Shown: positions 44,126-53,589 of the stretch, one piece after another
How positions within the stretch are numbered: the stretch's first letter is position 1
Layout: each line of letters begins with the position of its first letter
Assembly: GCF_001044255.1 (NCBI RefSeq)
Contig: NZ_JYNX01000035.1
Coordinates: 38,575 to 102,574, forward strand
DNA from: Mycolicibacterium chubuense
GTDB taxonomy: Bacteria; Actinomycetota; Actinomycetes; Mycobacteriales; Mycobacteriaceae
DNA length: 64,000 bases
Direction: 5' to 3'
The notes under the pieces: generated by a model
What the model was told of the DNA's origin: nothing
Seen by the model: the letters and a program-made list of their open reading frames with translations, nothing else
Databases searched by the model: none
Position numbers and translations under genes: made by a program

Positions 44126-45274
44126 CTACAGCCGCTCGATGATCGTGACGTTGGCCGTGCCGCCGCCTTCGCACATCGTCTGCAGGCCGTAGCGCCCGCC
44201 GGTGCGCTCCAGCGTGTTCAGCATCGTCGCGAAAAGCTTTGCGCCCGTGGCACCGAGCGGATGGCCGAGCGCGATCGCGCCACCGCTGGGGTTGACCTTC
44301 TCGGGATCGGCCTTGGTCTCCTTGAGCCAGGCCTGCACCACCGGCGCGAACGCCTCGTTGATCTCCACGGTGTCGATGTCGTCGATCGACAGCCCTGTCT
44401 TGTCCAGCGCATAGCGGGTGGCGGGGATGGGACCGGTGAGCATGAACACCGGGTCGGCGCCGCGGGCGCTGATGTGGTGGATGCGGGCGCGTGGTTTCAG
44501 GCCGTGGTCCTTGACCGCCTGCTCGGAGGCCAGCAGCACCGCGCTCGCGCCGTCGGAGATCTGGCTGGCCATCGCCGCGGTCAGCCGGCCACCGTCGACG
44601 AGGGTCTTCAGCGTCGCCATCTTCTCCAGCGACGTGTCGCGGGGTCCCTCGTCGACCCGGAACCCGTCCACCTCGAGGATCTCGTTGTCGAAGTGGCCGG
44701 CGCGGATCGCGGCCTGGGCGCGCTGATGGCTGGTCAGCGCGTACTGCTCCATCTCCTCCCGGGAGATGCCCCACTTCTCGGCGATCAGTTCCGCGCCGCG
44801 GAACTGCGAGATCTCCTGGTCGCCGTAGCGGTGCAGCCAGCTCTTGGATTCGTTGGTAGGCGAGGTGAATCCGAACTGCTCGCCGACGATCATCGCCGAA
44901 CTGATCGGGATCTGGCTCATGTTCTGCATGCCGCCGGCCACGATCAGGTCGGCGGTACCCGACATGATCGCCTGCGCGCCGAACGACACCGCCTGCTGGC
45001 TCGACCCGCACTGCCGGTCGACGGTCACGCCCGGCACTTCTTCGGGGAAGCCGGCGGCCAGCCACGACAGCCGCGCGATGTTGCCGGCCTGCGGGCCGAT
45101 CGCATCGACGCATCCGGCGATCACATCGTCGACGGCTCCCGGGTCGACGTCGTTGCGGTCGAACAGGCCGCGCCACCCGGCCGCCCCGAGGTCGACCGGG
45201 TGCACACCGGCCAGCGATCCGTTGCGCTTGCCGATGGCGGTGCGGACGGCGTCGATGACGTATGCCTCACTCAT
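44126..45274 (-). CDS. fadA6: Thiolase FadA6
   Basis: 382 residues. Nucleophile Cys89 in DRQCGSSQQ, His in ALGHPLGATGAK and Cys in TMCEGGGTAN. FadA6 is the thiolase of the KstR2 regulon, acting late in ring C/D breakdown. ATG 45274 follows GAAGGAG; the longer frame upstream is in kstR2. It overlaps kstR2 by 8 bp. Confidence 0.92.
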   Translation of the reverse strand: MSEAYVIDAVRTAIGKRNGSLAGVHPVDLGAAGWRGLFDRNDVDPGAVDDVIAGCVDAIGPQAGNIARLSWLAAGFPEEVPGVTVDRQCGSSQQAVSFGAQAIMSGTADLIVAGGMQNMSQIPISSAMIVGEQFGFTSPTNESKSWLHRYGDQEISQFRGAELIAEKWGISREEMEQYALTSHQRAQAAIRAGHFDNEILEVDGFRVDEGPRDTSLEKMATLKTLVDGGRLTAAMASQISDGASAVLLASEQAVKDHGLKPRARIHHISARGADPVFMLTGPIPATRYALDKTGLSIDDIDTVEINEAFAPVVQAWLKETKADPEKVNPSGGAIALGHPLGATGAKLFATMLNTLERTGGRYGLQTMCEGGGTANVTIIERL

Positions 45275-45875
45275 GAGGAGCTCCTTCTGTGGTGGTGATA
45301 CCGCCGAGGACGATCGAAAGATACTGCCGTCCAACCTCTTCGGCGGTCAGCGGCCCGCCCGGTTGGAACCAGCGAACCGACACCCAGGTGGTGTCGCGGA
45401 TGAACCGGTAGACGAGATCGACGTCGACGTCGGGGCGGAAGTAGCCCTCCTCGATGCCCTGGGTGAGGACGTCGACCCACATCTTGCGCTGCTCTTTGTT
45501 GCGCTCCTCGACGTAGGAGAACCGCTCCTGCGCCGACAACCGCTTGGCCTCGTCCTGGTAGATCACGACCTCGGCGTGCCGGGTGGCGATCGCCTCGAAG
45601 GACGCCATGAACAGACCCTTGAGGCGCTCCAACGGATTCGGCTCGGTCTCCACGATCTGGCGGTAGCGCTCGAAGAGCCAGTCGAGGAACCCGCGCAGCA
45701 CCTCGTCGACCATCTCCTCCTTCGACGAGAAGTGGTGGTACAGGCTGCCGGAGAGGATTCCGGCGGAGTCGGCGATGTCGCGGACCGTGGTGGCCCGCAG
45801 CCCGCGCTCGGCGAACATCGTCGCGGCGAGCGAGAGAAGCTCGTCACGACGGGTGTTGGCGGGTCCGGCGCTCAT
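45267..45875 (-). CDS. kstR2: TetR-family repressor KstR2
   Basis: 202 residues. The HTH is TTVRDIADSAGILSGSLYHHF (about 29-49), and the ligand domain matches KstR2 almost residue for residue (VIYQDEAKRLSAQERFSY, YRFIRDTTWVSVRW). KstR2 binds ANCAAGNNCTTGNT and releases with HIP-CoA. ATG 45875 overlaps the ipdF stop (ATGA). Two boxes are in this window; the operon containing kstR2 is itself under the box at 47825, so it should be autoregulated. Confidence 0.94.
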   Translation of the reverse strand: MSAGPANTRRDELLSLAATMFAERGLRATTVRDIADSAGILSGSLYHHFSSKEEMVDEVLRGFLDWLFERYRQIVETEPNPLERLKGLFMASFEAIATRHAEVVIYQDEAKRLSAQERFSYVEERNKEQRKMWVDVLTQGIEEGYFRPDVDVDLVYRFIRDTTWVSVRWFQPGGPLTAEEVGRQYLSIVLGGITTTEGAPHE

Positions 45876-46663
45876 GGGTGCTGACTCGACACCGAGATCA
45901 CCTCGCCGGTCAGGTAACTGGAGTAGTCGCTGGCCAGGAACGCGATGGTGGCCGCGACCTCCCACGGTTCGGCGGCGCGGCCGAACGCCTCGCCCTGGGA
46001 CAGCCGGTCGAGCAGCTCACTGCTCGAGGTCTTCTCCAGGAACTTGTGCCGCGCGATGCTGGGTGACACCGCGTTGATCCGCACGCCGAACTCGACGGCC
46101 TCGATCGCGCTGCATCGCGTCAGCGCCATCACACCGGCTTTGGCTGCGGCGTAATGGGATTGGGAGTGCTGCGCGCGCCAGCCGAGGACGCTGGCGTTGT
46201 TGACGATCACGCCGCCGTGGCCGGTGTCGCGGAAGTACCGCAGCGCGGCGCGCGTCGCCCGCATCACCGAGGTCAGCGTCACGTTGAGCACCCGGTCCCA
46301 CTCGTCGTCGGTCATGTCGACCACCGGGGTCTGGCCGCCGAGCCCGGCGTTGTTCACCAGGACGTCGAGCCGGCCGGCCTGTTCCACGGTCGAGGTGATC
46401 AACGCGTCGACGGCCTCGGTGGAGGTGACGTCGCACACGACGGCGTGCACGGCGCCCAGACCGAGGGCCGCGAGTTCGTCGCGCGTCTCACCCAACCGGC
46501 GTTCGTGGTAGTCGGAGACGACGACGTCGGCGCCCTCGGCCAGGGCGCGGCGAGCGGTCGTCGACCCGATGCCGGTACCGGCGGCGGCGGTGACGAGGAC
46601 GACCTTGCCGGCCAGCAGGTTGTGGCCCTCGATCTCGGCGGGGGCGACGGACAGATCGGTCAC
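45872..46663 (-). CDS. ipdF: Short-chain dehydrogenase IpdF (Rv3559c-type)
   Basis: 263 residues. Cofactor motif TAAAGTGIGSTTAR, NNAG in LVNNAGLGG, and catalytic YAAAK with Ser in NNASVLG. It oxidises a hydroxyl of the indane carboxyl-CoA intermediate in the IpdC/EchA20 section. GTG 46663 overlaps the fadE30 stop (GTGA). Second gene of fadE30-ipdF-kstR2-fadA6. Confidence 0.9.
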   Translation of the reverse strand: MTDLSVAPAEIEGHNLLAGKVVLVTAAAGTGIGSTTARRALAEGADVVVSDYHERRLGETRDELAALGLGAVHAVVCDVTSTEAVDALITSTVEQAGRLDVLVNNAGLGGQTPVVDMTDDEWDRVLNVTLTSVMRATRAALRYFRDTGHGGVIVNNASVLGWRAQHSQSHYAAAKAGVMALTRCSAIEAVEFGVRINAVSPSIARHKFLEKTSSSELLDRLSQGEAFGRAAEPWEVAATIAFLASDYSSYLTGEVISVSSQHP

Positions 46664-47808
46664 GGGCGCGCCTCTCTGGGCAGGCCGAGCACCCGCTCGG
46701 CGATGATGTTGCGCTGCACCTCGTTCGAGCCGCCGTAGATCGTGTCGGCGCGCGAGAACAGGTACAGCCGTTGCCACTCGCTGAACTCACCGTCCGGCAG
46801 CGTCAGCCCCGACATCCCGATCACGTCCATCGCGATCTCCCCCAGCTCGCGATGCCAGTTGGCCCACAACAACTTCGACACGCAGTCGGCCCCCGGCCGG
46901 TCTTCGTCCATCGTGGCCAGCGCGTAGGACCGCATCGCGTTCAGACCCGCCCACGACCGGACCAGCCGTTCCCGGATCAACGGGTCGTCGGCGGCGCCGG
47001 TGCGCTTGGCCACCTCCACGAGGTTCGAATGCTCACGTGCATAACGGATCTGCTGGCCCAGCGTGGACACGCCACGCTCGAACGTCAGCAGTCCCATCGC
47101 CACGCGCCACCCGTCGCCGGGCTCGCCGACCACGAGGTCGGCATCGGTGCGGGCGTCGTCGAAGAACACCTCGTTGAACTCGGAGTCGCCGGTCAACTGG
47201 ATGATCGGGCGGATCTCGACGCCGGGCTGGTCGAGCGGCACCAGGAGGAACGACAGGCCGGCGTGGCGCTTGGAGCCCTTCTCTGTGCGGGCCACCACGA
47301 AACACCACTGCGCCCAGTGCGCCAGCGACGTCCACACCTTCTGGCCATTGAGACGCCACTGCTCACCATCGAGCACGGCGGTGGTGGCGACGTTGGCCAG
47401 ATCGCTGCCCGCTCCCGGTTCCGAGTAGCCCTGAGACCACAGCTCGGTGACGTCGAGGATCTTCGGTAGGAAGCGCTTCTGCTGTTCGGGGGTGCCGTAG
47501 GCGATCAGCGTCGGGCCGAGTAGCTCCTCACCCAGGTGGTTGACCTTGTCGGGGGCGTCGGCCTTCGCGTACTCCTCGTAGAACGCGACGCGGTGCGCCA
47601 CCGAGAGCCCGCGGCCGCCGTGCTCGGTCGGCCAGCCCAGGCAGGTGAGGCCGGCCGCCGCCAGGTGGCGGTTCCACTCCAGCCGTTCCTCGAAGGCTTC
47701 GTGCTCGCGGCCGGGACCGCCGAGACCCTTGAGCGCGGCGAACTCGCCGACGAGGTTCTCGGCGAGCCAGTCGCGCACCTGCGCCCTGAACTCCTGGACC
47801 TCTATCAC
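46660..47808 (-). CDS. fadE30: HIP-CoA dehydrogenase FadE30
   Basis: 382 residues, acyl-CoA dehydrogenase. Flavin blocks are QGYSEPGAGSDLANV and WTSLAHWAQWCFVVAR; the C-terminus has YGGSNEVQRNIIAERVLGL. FadE30 dehydrogenates HIP-CoA after FadD3. GTG 47808. The KstR2 box lies 16 bp upstream. Confidence 0.92.
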   Translation of the reverse strand: MIEVQEFRAQVRDWLAENLVGEFAALKGLGGPGREHEAFEERLEWNRHLAAAGLTCLGWPTEHGGRGLSVAHRVAFYEEYAKADAPDKVNHLGEELLGPTLIAYGTPEQQKRFLPKILDVTELWSQGYSEPGAGSDLANVATTAVLDGEQWRLNGQKVWTSLAHWAQWCFVVARTEKGSKRHAGLSFLLVPLDQPGVEIRPIIQLTGDSEFNEVFFDDARTDADLVVGEPGDGWRVAMGLLTFERGVSTLGQQIRYAREHSNLVEVAKRTGAADDPLIRERLVRSWAGLNAMRSYALATMDEDRPGADCVSKLLWANWHRELGEIAMDVIGMSGLTLPDGEFSEWQRLYLFSRADTIYGGSNEVQRNIIAERVLGLPREARP

Positions 47809-47824
47809 CCCTGTAGGCTAACCT

Positions 47825-47838
47825 ACCAAGCACTTGCT
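47825..47838. promoter_or_regulatory. KstR2 box between fadE30 and fadD3
   Basis: ACCAAGCACTTGCT matches ANCAAGNNCTTGNT fully. It lies 16 bp from fadE30 and 29 bp from fadD3 and serves both divergent operons. Confidence 0.9.
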
Positions 47839-47867
47839 TTGTTAGAGGGACAGAGGACGACCCGGGA

Positions 47868-49394
47868 ATGTCACCACAGCGGACCACTCCCGCGGTTCTG
47901 GACCGGATCGCGCGCGAGCTCCCCGACCACCCCGCGGTGGTCACGCCCACCAGGACACTTTCGTTCGCCGGGCTGCGCGCCGAGGTTCGCCAGGCCGCCG
48001 CGGCGATCATCGAGGCCGGCGTCGCACCCGGCGACCGGGTCGCGATCTGGTCGCCGAACACCTGGCACTGGGTGGTGGCCTGCCTGGCCATTCACCACGC
48101 CGGCGGGGTGCTCGTCCCGCTCAACACCCGTTACACCGCCAGTGAGGCCACCGACATCCTGGCCCGTACCGCGGCGCCGCTGCTGTTCGCCTCGGGCGAG
48201 TTCCTCGGCGCCGACAAGGCGGCGAGCGTCGAACGGTCGTCGCTGCCCGCACTCCGTCAAGTCGTGCGCATCCCGGTCGAGCAGGACGACGGGACGTGGG
48301 ACGAGTTCGTGGCGACGGGCAGGGGTGACTCCGCCCTCGCCGCGGTGGACGCGCGCGCCGCGGCCGTCGGCCCCGATGACGTCTCCGACATCCTGTTCAC
48401 CTCCGGCACCACCGGTCGCAGCAAGGGGGTGCGCTGCGCGCAGCGGCAGTCCCTCGACGCGTCGGCGGCGTGGGCGGCCTGCGGGCAGGTCACCAGCGCC
48501 GACCGCTATCTGTGCATCAACCCGTTCTTCCACAACTTCGGCTACAAGGCCGGCATCCTGGCATGCCTGCAGACCGGCGCGACGCTGTTTCCGGAGCTGA
48601 CCTTCGACCCGGAGAAGACGATGCGGGCCGTGCAGGAGCACCGCATCACGGTGCTGCCCGGGCCGCCGACGATCTACCAGACCCTGCTCGACCACCCGAA
48701 GCGCGCCGAATTCGACCTCAGCTCATTGCGATTCGCGGTCACCGGGGCCGCCACGATCCCGGTGGTGCTGATCGAACGGATGCAGAACGAGCTCGACATC
48801 GACATCGTGCTGACCGCCTACGGTCTGACCGAGGCCGCCGGGTTCGGCACGATGTGCCGTGCCGACGACGACGCGGTGACCGTTGCGACGACGTCGGGCC
48901 GCCCGATCGCCGACTTCGAGTTGCGCATCGGTGACGCCGGCGAGGTGCTGCTCCGCGGACCCAACGTGATGCTGGGCTACCTCGACGACCCGGAGGCCAC
49001 GGCCGCGGCGATCGACGCCGACGGCTGGCTGCACACCGGCGACGTCGGCGAGCTCGACGAGGCCGGCAATCTGAAGATCACCGACCGCCTCAAGGACATG
49101 TACATCTGCGGCGGCTTCAACGTCTACCCGGCCGAGATCGAACAGGTGCTCGCGCGGCTGCCCGGAGTCGCCGAAGCGGCGGTGATCGGGGTGCCCGACG
49201 ACCGGCTCGGCGAGGTCGGCAAGGCGTTCGTCGTCACCCTGCCCGGCGCCGATCTCGACGAGAAGACCGTCATCGAGCACGCGCGCGCCCACCTGGCCAA
49301 CTTCAAGACCCCGCGCTCGGTCGAGTTCCTCGACGCGCTGCCGCGCAACCCCGGCGGCAAGGTGGTCAAGCCCCAACTGCGAGGGAGAAGCTGA
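47868..49394 (+). CDS. fadD3: HIP-CoA synthetase FadD3
   Basis: 508 residues, acyl-CoA synthetase of the ANL family. The AMP-binding motif is LFTSGTTGRSKGV near residue 180, then TAYGLTEAAGFG, TGDVGELDEAGNLKITDRLKD, and the catalytic Lys in PGGKVVK near the end. FadD3 activates 3aH-4-propanoate-7a-methylhexahydro-1,5-indanedione (HIP), the entry to ring C/D breakdown. It overlaps fadE31 by one base (TGATG). Confidence 0.93.
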   Translation: MSPQRTTPAVLDRIARELPDHPAVVTPTRTLSFAGLRAEVRQAAAAIIEAGVAPGDRVAIWSPNTWHWVVACLAIHHAGGVLVPLNTRYTASEATDILARTAAPLLFASGEFLGADKAASVERSSLPALRQVVRIPVEQDDGTWDEFVATGRGDSALAAVDARAAAVGPDDVSDILFTSGTTGRSKGVRCAQRQSLDASAAWAACGQVTSADRYLCINPFFHNFGYKAGILACLQTGATLFPELTFDPEKTMRAVQEHRITVLPGPPTIYQTLLDHPKRAEFDLSSLRFAVTGAATIPVVLIERMQNELDIDIVLTAYGLTEAAGFGTMCRADDDAVTVATTSGRPIADFELRIGDAGEVLLRGPNVMLGYLDDPEATAAAIDADGWLHTGDVGELDEAGNLKITDRLKDMYICGGFNVYPAEIEQVLARLPGVAEAAVIGVPDDRLGEVGKAFVVTLPGADLDEKTVIEHARAHLANFKTPRSVEFLDALPRNPGGKVVKPQLRGRS

Positions 49395-50518
49395 TGGACC
49401 TGACCTTCGACGAGGCCACCGAGGAGTTCCGCACCGAGGTGCGCGAGTTCCTCGCCGCCCACACCGACGACTTCCCCACCGAGTCCTACGACACCGCAGA
49501 GGGTTTCGAACAGCACCGCCGCTGGGACAAGGTGCTCTTCGACGCCGGGCTGTCGGTGATCACCTGGCCGGAACAGTACGGCGGGCGTGACGCGTCGCTG
49601 CTGCAGTGGATCGTCTACGAGGAGGAGTACTTCCGCGCCGGCGCCCCGGGACGGGCGAGCGCCAACGGCACGTCGATGCTCGCGCCCACCCTGTTCGCCC
49701 ACGGCACCGAGGAGCAACGCGACCGCGTACTGCCGAAGATGGCCAGCGGCGAGGAGATCTGGGCCCAGGCCTGGTCGGAACCGGAATCCGGTAGCGATCT
49801 GGCGTCGCTGCGCTCGACGGCCACCAGGACCGACGGCGGCTGGCTGCTCAACGGCCAGAAGATCTGGAGCTCGCGAGCGGTGTTCGGTGAGCGCGCCTTC
49901 GGCCTGTTCCGCTCCGACCCCGAGGCGCAGCGGCACAAGGGCCTCACCTACGTGATGTTCGACCTGAAGGCCGACGGGGTGACGGTGCGGCCGATCGCGC
50001 AGCTCGGCGGCGCCACCGGGTTCGGGGAGATCTTCCTCGACGACGTTTTCGTGCCCGACGAAGACGTGATCGGCGGGGTGCACGACGGGTGGCGGGCGGC
50101 GATGAGCACGTCGAGCAACGAGCGGGGCATGTCGTTGCGCAGCCCGGCGCGTTTCCTGGCGCCGGCGGAACGTCTTGTTGCGCAATGGAAGAACGATCCC
50201 GACCCGGCCTTCACCGACCGCGTCGCCGACGCGTGGATCAAGGCGCAGGCCTACCGCCTGCACACGTTCGGCACCGTGACGCGGGTGAGCAACGGCGGCG
50301 AACTGGGCGCCGAATCCTCGATCACCAAGGTGTTCTGGTCCGAGCTCGACGTGGCCCTGCACCAGACCGCGCTGGATCTGCGCGGCGCCGACGGGGAACT
50401 GATGGACTCGGTCACCGAGGGCCTGCTGTTCGCGCTCGGCGGCCCGATCTATGCCGGAACCAACGAGATCCAGCGCAACATCATCGCCGAGCGGCTGCTG
50501 GGCCTGCCCCGAAAGTAG
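49394..50518 (+). CDS. fadE31: Acyl-CoA dehydrogenase FadE31
   Basis: 374 residues, full-length acyl-CoA dehydrogenase. QAWSEPESGSDLASL and WSSRAVFGERAFGLFR are flavin-binding blocks; the C-terminus has YAGTNEIQRNIIAERLLGL. It is the large subunit in heteromeric dehydrogenases proposed with FadE32 and/or FadE33. Second gene of the fadD3 operon. Confidence 0.9.
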   Translation: MDLTFDEATEEFRTEVREFLAAHTDDFPTESYDTAEGFEQHRRWDKVLFDAGLSVITWPEQYGGRDASLLQWIVYEEEYFRAGAPGRASANGTSMLAPTLFAHGTEEQRDRVLPKMASGEEIWAQAWSEPESGSDLASLRSTATRTDGGWLLNGQKIWSSRAVFGERAFGLFRSDPEAQRHKGLTYVMFDLKADGVTVRPIAQLGGATGFGEIFLDDVFVPDEDVIGGVHDGWRAAMSTSSNERGMSLRSPARFLAPAERLVAQWKNDPDPAFTDRVADAWIKAQAYRLHTFGTVTRVSNGGELGAESSITKVFWSELDVALHQTALDLRGADGELMDSVTEGLLFALGGPIYAGTNEIQRNIIAERLLGLPRK

Positions 50519-50523
50519 ATGAC

Positions 50524-51477
50524 GTGAACTTCGAGATCGACGATCAGCAGCGGGATTTCGCGGCGAGTATCGATGCCGCCCTGAGTGCTGCGAACCTGCC
50601 CGACGCCGTGCGGGCCTGGGCCGCCGGCGACGCCGCGCCTGGACGCAAGGTGTGGGCGCAGCTGTCCGACCTGGGCGTGACCGCCCTGCTGGTGCCCGAG
50701 CGTTTCGACGGCATCGACGCCCATCCCGTCGACCTGGTGGTGGCGTTGGAGCGGCTGGGCCGCTGGAATGTGCCGGGGCCCGTGACGGAATCGATCGCGG
50801 TGGCCCCGATCCTGCTGGCCGACGACGAGCGCGCGGGTGCGCTGGCGTCCGGGGAACTCGTCGTCACCGTGGCCGCCCCGCCTTTGGTCGCCCGCGCGGT
50901 CGACGCCGACACCGCCGGGCTGGTGCTGCTCGCCGCCGACGGCGAGGTCAGTGACGCCGCGCCCGCCGCGCGGCAGGAATCGGTCGATCCGAGCCGGCAC
51001 CTGTTCGACGTCACCGCCGCCGGCGACGGCCGGCCCGCCGACGTGGCGCGGGCGTTCGAATTCGGCGCCATGGCCACCGCGGCACAGCTGATCGGCGCCG
51101 CACAGGCGATGCTCGACGCCTCGGTCGACTACGCCAAGCAGCGCAGCCAGTTCGGCACCATCATCGGCACCTACCAGGCGATCAAGCACAAGCTCGCCGA
51201 CGTGCTGATCGCGGTCGAGATGGCGCGGCCGCTGGTGTACGGAGCCGCGCTGTCCCTGGCGGACGGCTCCGGCGACACCGCCCGCGACGTCAGCGCCGCC
51301 AAGGTCGCCGCGGCCGACGCCGCGCTGCTCGCCGCCCGTTCGGCACTGCAGACCCACGGCGCGATCGGCTACACCCAGGAGCACGACCTGTCGCTGATGC
51401 TGTTGCGGGTGCAGGCGCTGCGCCCCGCATGGGGCGACCCGACGTGGCACCGTCGACGAGTGTTGGAGGCACTGTGA
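50524..51477 (+). CDS. fadE32: Acyl-CoA dehydrogenase subunit FadE32
   Basis: 317 residues from GTG 50524, 5 bp after fadE31. A short-type dehydrogenase subunit: the front half is degenerate, while KQRSQFGTIIGTYQAIKHKL and LQTHGAIGYTQEHDL in the second half are conserved. The stop overlaps fadE33 (GTGA). It works in the later ring C/D beta-oxidation, probably paired with FadE31. Confidence 0.9.
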   Translation: MNFEIDDQQRDFAASIDAALSAANLPDAVRAWAAGDAAPGRKVWAQLSDLGVTALLVPERFDGIDAHPVDLVVALERLGRWNVPGPVTESIAVAPILLADDERAGALASGELVVTVAAPPLVARAVDADTAGLVLLAADGEVSDAAPAARQESVDPSRHLFDVTAAGDGRPADVARAFEFGAMATAAQLIGAAQAMLDASVDYAKQRSQFGTIIGTYQAIKHKLADVLIAVEMARPLVYGAALSLADGSGDTARDVSAAKVAAADAALLAARSALQTHGAIGYTQEHDLSLMLLRVQALRPAWGDPTWHRRRVLEAL

Positions 51478-52421
51478 GTTCAAGCGAAGAACGGGAGTTG
51501 TTGCGCGACACCGTCGCTGCGCTGGTCGACAAACACGCCTCCTCCGAGGCCGTGCGCGCGGCGGCGGCGTCGGAACGCGGTTACGACGAGGCGCTGTGGA
51601 CGATGCTGTGCGAACAGGTCGGCGCCGCCGCGCTGGTGGTGCCCGAGGAACTCGGCGGCGCGGGCGGCGAACTCGCCGACGCCGCGGTGGTGCTCGAGGA
51701 ACTGGGCAAGGCGTTGGTGCCGACGCCGCTGCTCGGCACGATCCTGGCCCAACTGGCCCTGCTGTCGCTCGACGACCCCGACACGGATCTGTTGGAGGCG
51801 CTGGCCGAGGGCAGCGCCATCGGCACCGTCGTGTTCGACCCGGGCTACGTCGTCAACGGCAACGTGGCCGACGTGGTGATCGCCGCCGACGGCGAATCCC
51901 TCACGCAGTGGCGCTCTTTCGCCATGACACCGGCCGTCGCGATGGACATCACCCGCCCATTGGCCGCGCTGGAACCCACCGAGACCGCGACGCTCGGTCG
52001 GGACCCCGGGCTGGCCGACACCGCGGCGCTCCTGCTGGCGGCAGAGCAGGTCGGCGCGGCGTCACGATGCCTGGACCGCACGGTCGCCTACACCAAGGAC
52101 CGCGTGCAGTTCGGCCGCCCGATCGGCAGCTTCCAGGCGCTCAAGCACCGGATGGCCGACATGCACGTCGCCGTCGAATCGGCCAGGGCTGTCGTCGACG
52201 GGGCGATCGCCGAACCCTCGGCAGCCTCCGCGGCGCTGGCCCGGCTGGCCGCCAGTGAGGCCCTGTCGCTGGTGGCCGCCGAGGCGGTGCAGCTGCACGG
52301 CGGCATCGCGATCACCTGGGAGAGCGATATCCAGCTCTACTTCAAGCGCGCGCACGGCAGCGCGCAGCTGCTCGGTCCGCCGCGCGAGCAGCTGCGCCGC
52401 CTCGAATCCGAGGTGTTCTAG
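51474..52421 (+). CDS. fadE33: Acyl-CoA dehydrogenase subunit FadE33
   Basis: 315 residues. GTG 51474 is coupled to the fadE32 stop. The C-terminal half keeps DRVQFGRPIGSFQALKHRM and QLHGGIAITWESDIQ. Its last codons (GTG TTC TAG) are part of a 16-nt string also found before fadA5, which here supplies a possible -10 for aspB. Confidence 0.9.
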   Translation: MSSSEERELLRDTVAALVDKHASSEAVRAAAASERGYDEALWTMLCEQVGAAALVVPEELGGAGGELADAAVVLEELGKALVPTPLLGTILAQLALLSLDDPDTDLLEALAEGSAIGTVVFDPGYVVNGNVADVVIAADGESLTQWRSFAMTPAVAMDITRPLAALEPTETATLGRDPGLADTAALLLAAEQVGAASRCLDRTVAYTKDRVQFGRPIGSFQALKHRMADMHVAVESARAVVDGAIAEPSAASAALARLAASEALSLVAAEAVQLHGGIAITWESDIQLYFKRAHGSAQLLGPPREQLRRLESEVF

Positions 52422-52430
52422 CCTGGCGGG

Positions 52431-53585
52431 ATGAGCGTCTCGCTGCGGGCCGGCATCCCCCCGTTCTATGTGATGGACGTGTGGCTGGCCGCCGCGGAGC
52501 GGGCGCGCACGCACGGCGACCTGGTCAACCTGTCCGCCGGACAGCCGAGCGCCGGTGCGCCGGCGGCGGTCCGGGACGCTGCCGTCACCGCCCTGCAGCA
52601 CGACCGGCTCGGCTACACCGTCGCCCTCGGCATCCCAGAGCTGCGCGCCGCGATCGCCGGGGCGTACGAACACCGCCACGGACTCACCGTCGACCCCGAC
52701 GACGTCGTGATCACGACGGGCTCCTCCGGGGGCTTCCTGCTGGCGTTCCTGGCCTGTTTCGACGCCGGCGACCGGGTGGCGATCGCCAGCCCCGGATATC
52801 CCTGCTATCGCAACATCCTGACGGCCCTCGGCTGCGAGGTCGTCGAGTTGCCGTGCGGCCCCGACACCCGGTTCCAGCCGGCGCTGGCGATGCTCACCGA
52901 ACTGGATCCGCCGGTCGCCGGGGTGATCGTCGCGAGTCCGGCCAATCCGACCGGCACCGTGATCCCGCCCGACGAGCTCGCCGCGATCGCCGGCTGGTGC
53001 GCATCGTCGGGGGTGCGCCTGATCAGCGACGAGGTCTACCACGGGCTGGTGTATCCCGGAGCCCCGGCGACCAGCTGCGCCTGGGAGACCTCCCGGGAAT
53101 CCGTTGTGATGAACAGTTTCTCGAAGTACTTCGCGATGACGGGCTGGCGGCTGGGATGGATGCTGGTACCCCGGGAGCTCAGGCGCGCCGTCGATCGCCT
53201 GACGGGCAACTTCACCATCTGTCCGCCGGTGCTGCCGCAGCTGGCCGCCGTCGCCGCGTTCACGCCGGAGTCGATCGCCGAGGCGGAGTCCCTGCTCGAC
53301 GGGTACGCGGCCAACCGCACGCTGCTGCTCGACGGCCTGCGCGCGATCGGGGTCGATCGGCTCGCACCCACCGACGGGGCGTTCTACGTCTACGCCGACG
53401 TGTCGCAGTGGACCACCGACTCGCTGAGCTTCTGTTCGAAGCTGTTGAGTGACACCGGGGTTGCGATCGCTCCGGGCGTCGACTTCGACACCGTGCGCGG
53501 CGGCGCGTACGTCCGGCTGTCCTTCGCCGGGCCGACCGCCGACATCGAGGAGGCGCTGCGCCGCATCGGCGGCTGGCTGAGCTGA
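52431..53585 (+). CDS. aspB: PLP-dependent aminotransferase, AspB/Rv3565-type
   Basis: 384 residues, class I/II aminotransferase. PLP Lys232 is in NSFSKYFAMTGWRLGW; ASPANPTGTV and SDEVYHGL give the Asn and Asp/Tyr contacts. It lies 9 bp after fadE33 at the place of Rv3565. The link to steroid breakdown is only positional; it may use 2-oxo acids produced by the pathway. A TAGCCT 6 nt before the ATG suggests an extra leaderless promoter. Confidence 0.85.
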   Translation: MSVSLRAGIPPFYVMDVWLAAAERARTHGDLVNLSAGQPSAGAPAAVRDAAVTALQHDRLGYTVALGIPELRAAIAGAYEHRHGLTVDPDDVVITTGSSGGFLLAFLACFDAGDRVAIASPGYPCYRNILTALGCEVVELPCGPDTRFQPALAMLTELDPPVAGVIVASPANPTGTVIPPDELAAIAGWCASSGVRLISDEVYHGLVYPGAPATSCAWETSRESVVMNSFSKYFAMTGWRLGWMLVPRELRRAVDRLTGNFTICPPVLPQLAAVAAFTPESIAEAESLLDGYAANRTLLLDGLRAIGVDRLAPTDGAFYVYADVSQWTTDSLSFCSKLLSDTGVAIAPGVDFDTVRGGAYVRLSFAGPTADIEEALRRIGGWLS

Positions 53586-53589
53586 GCGC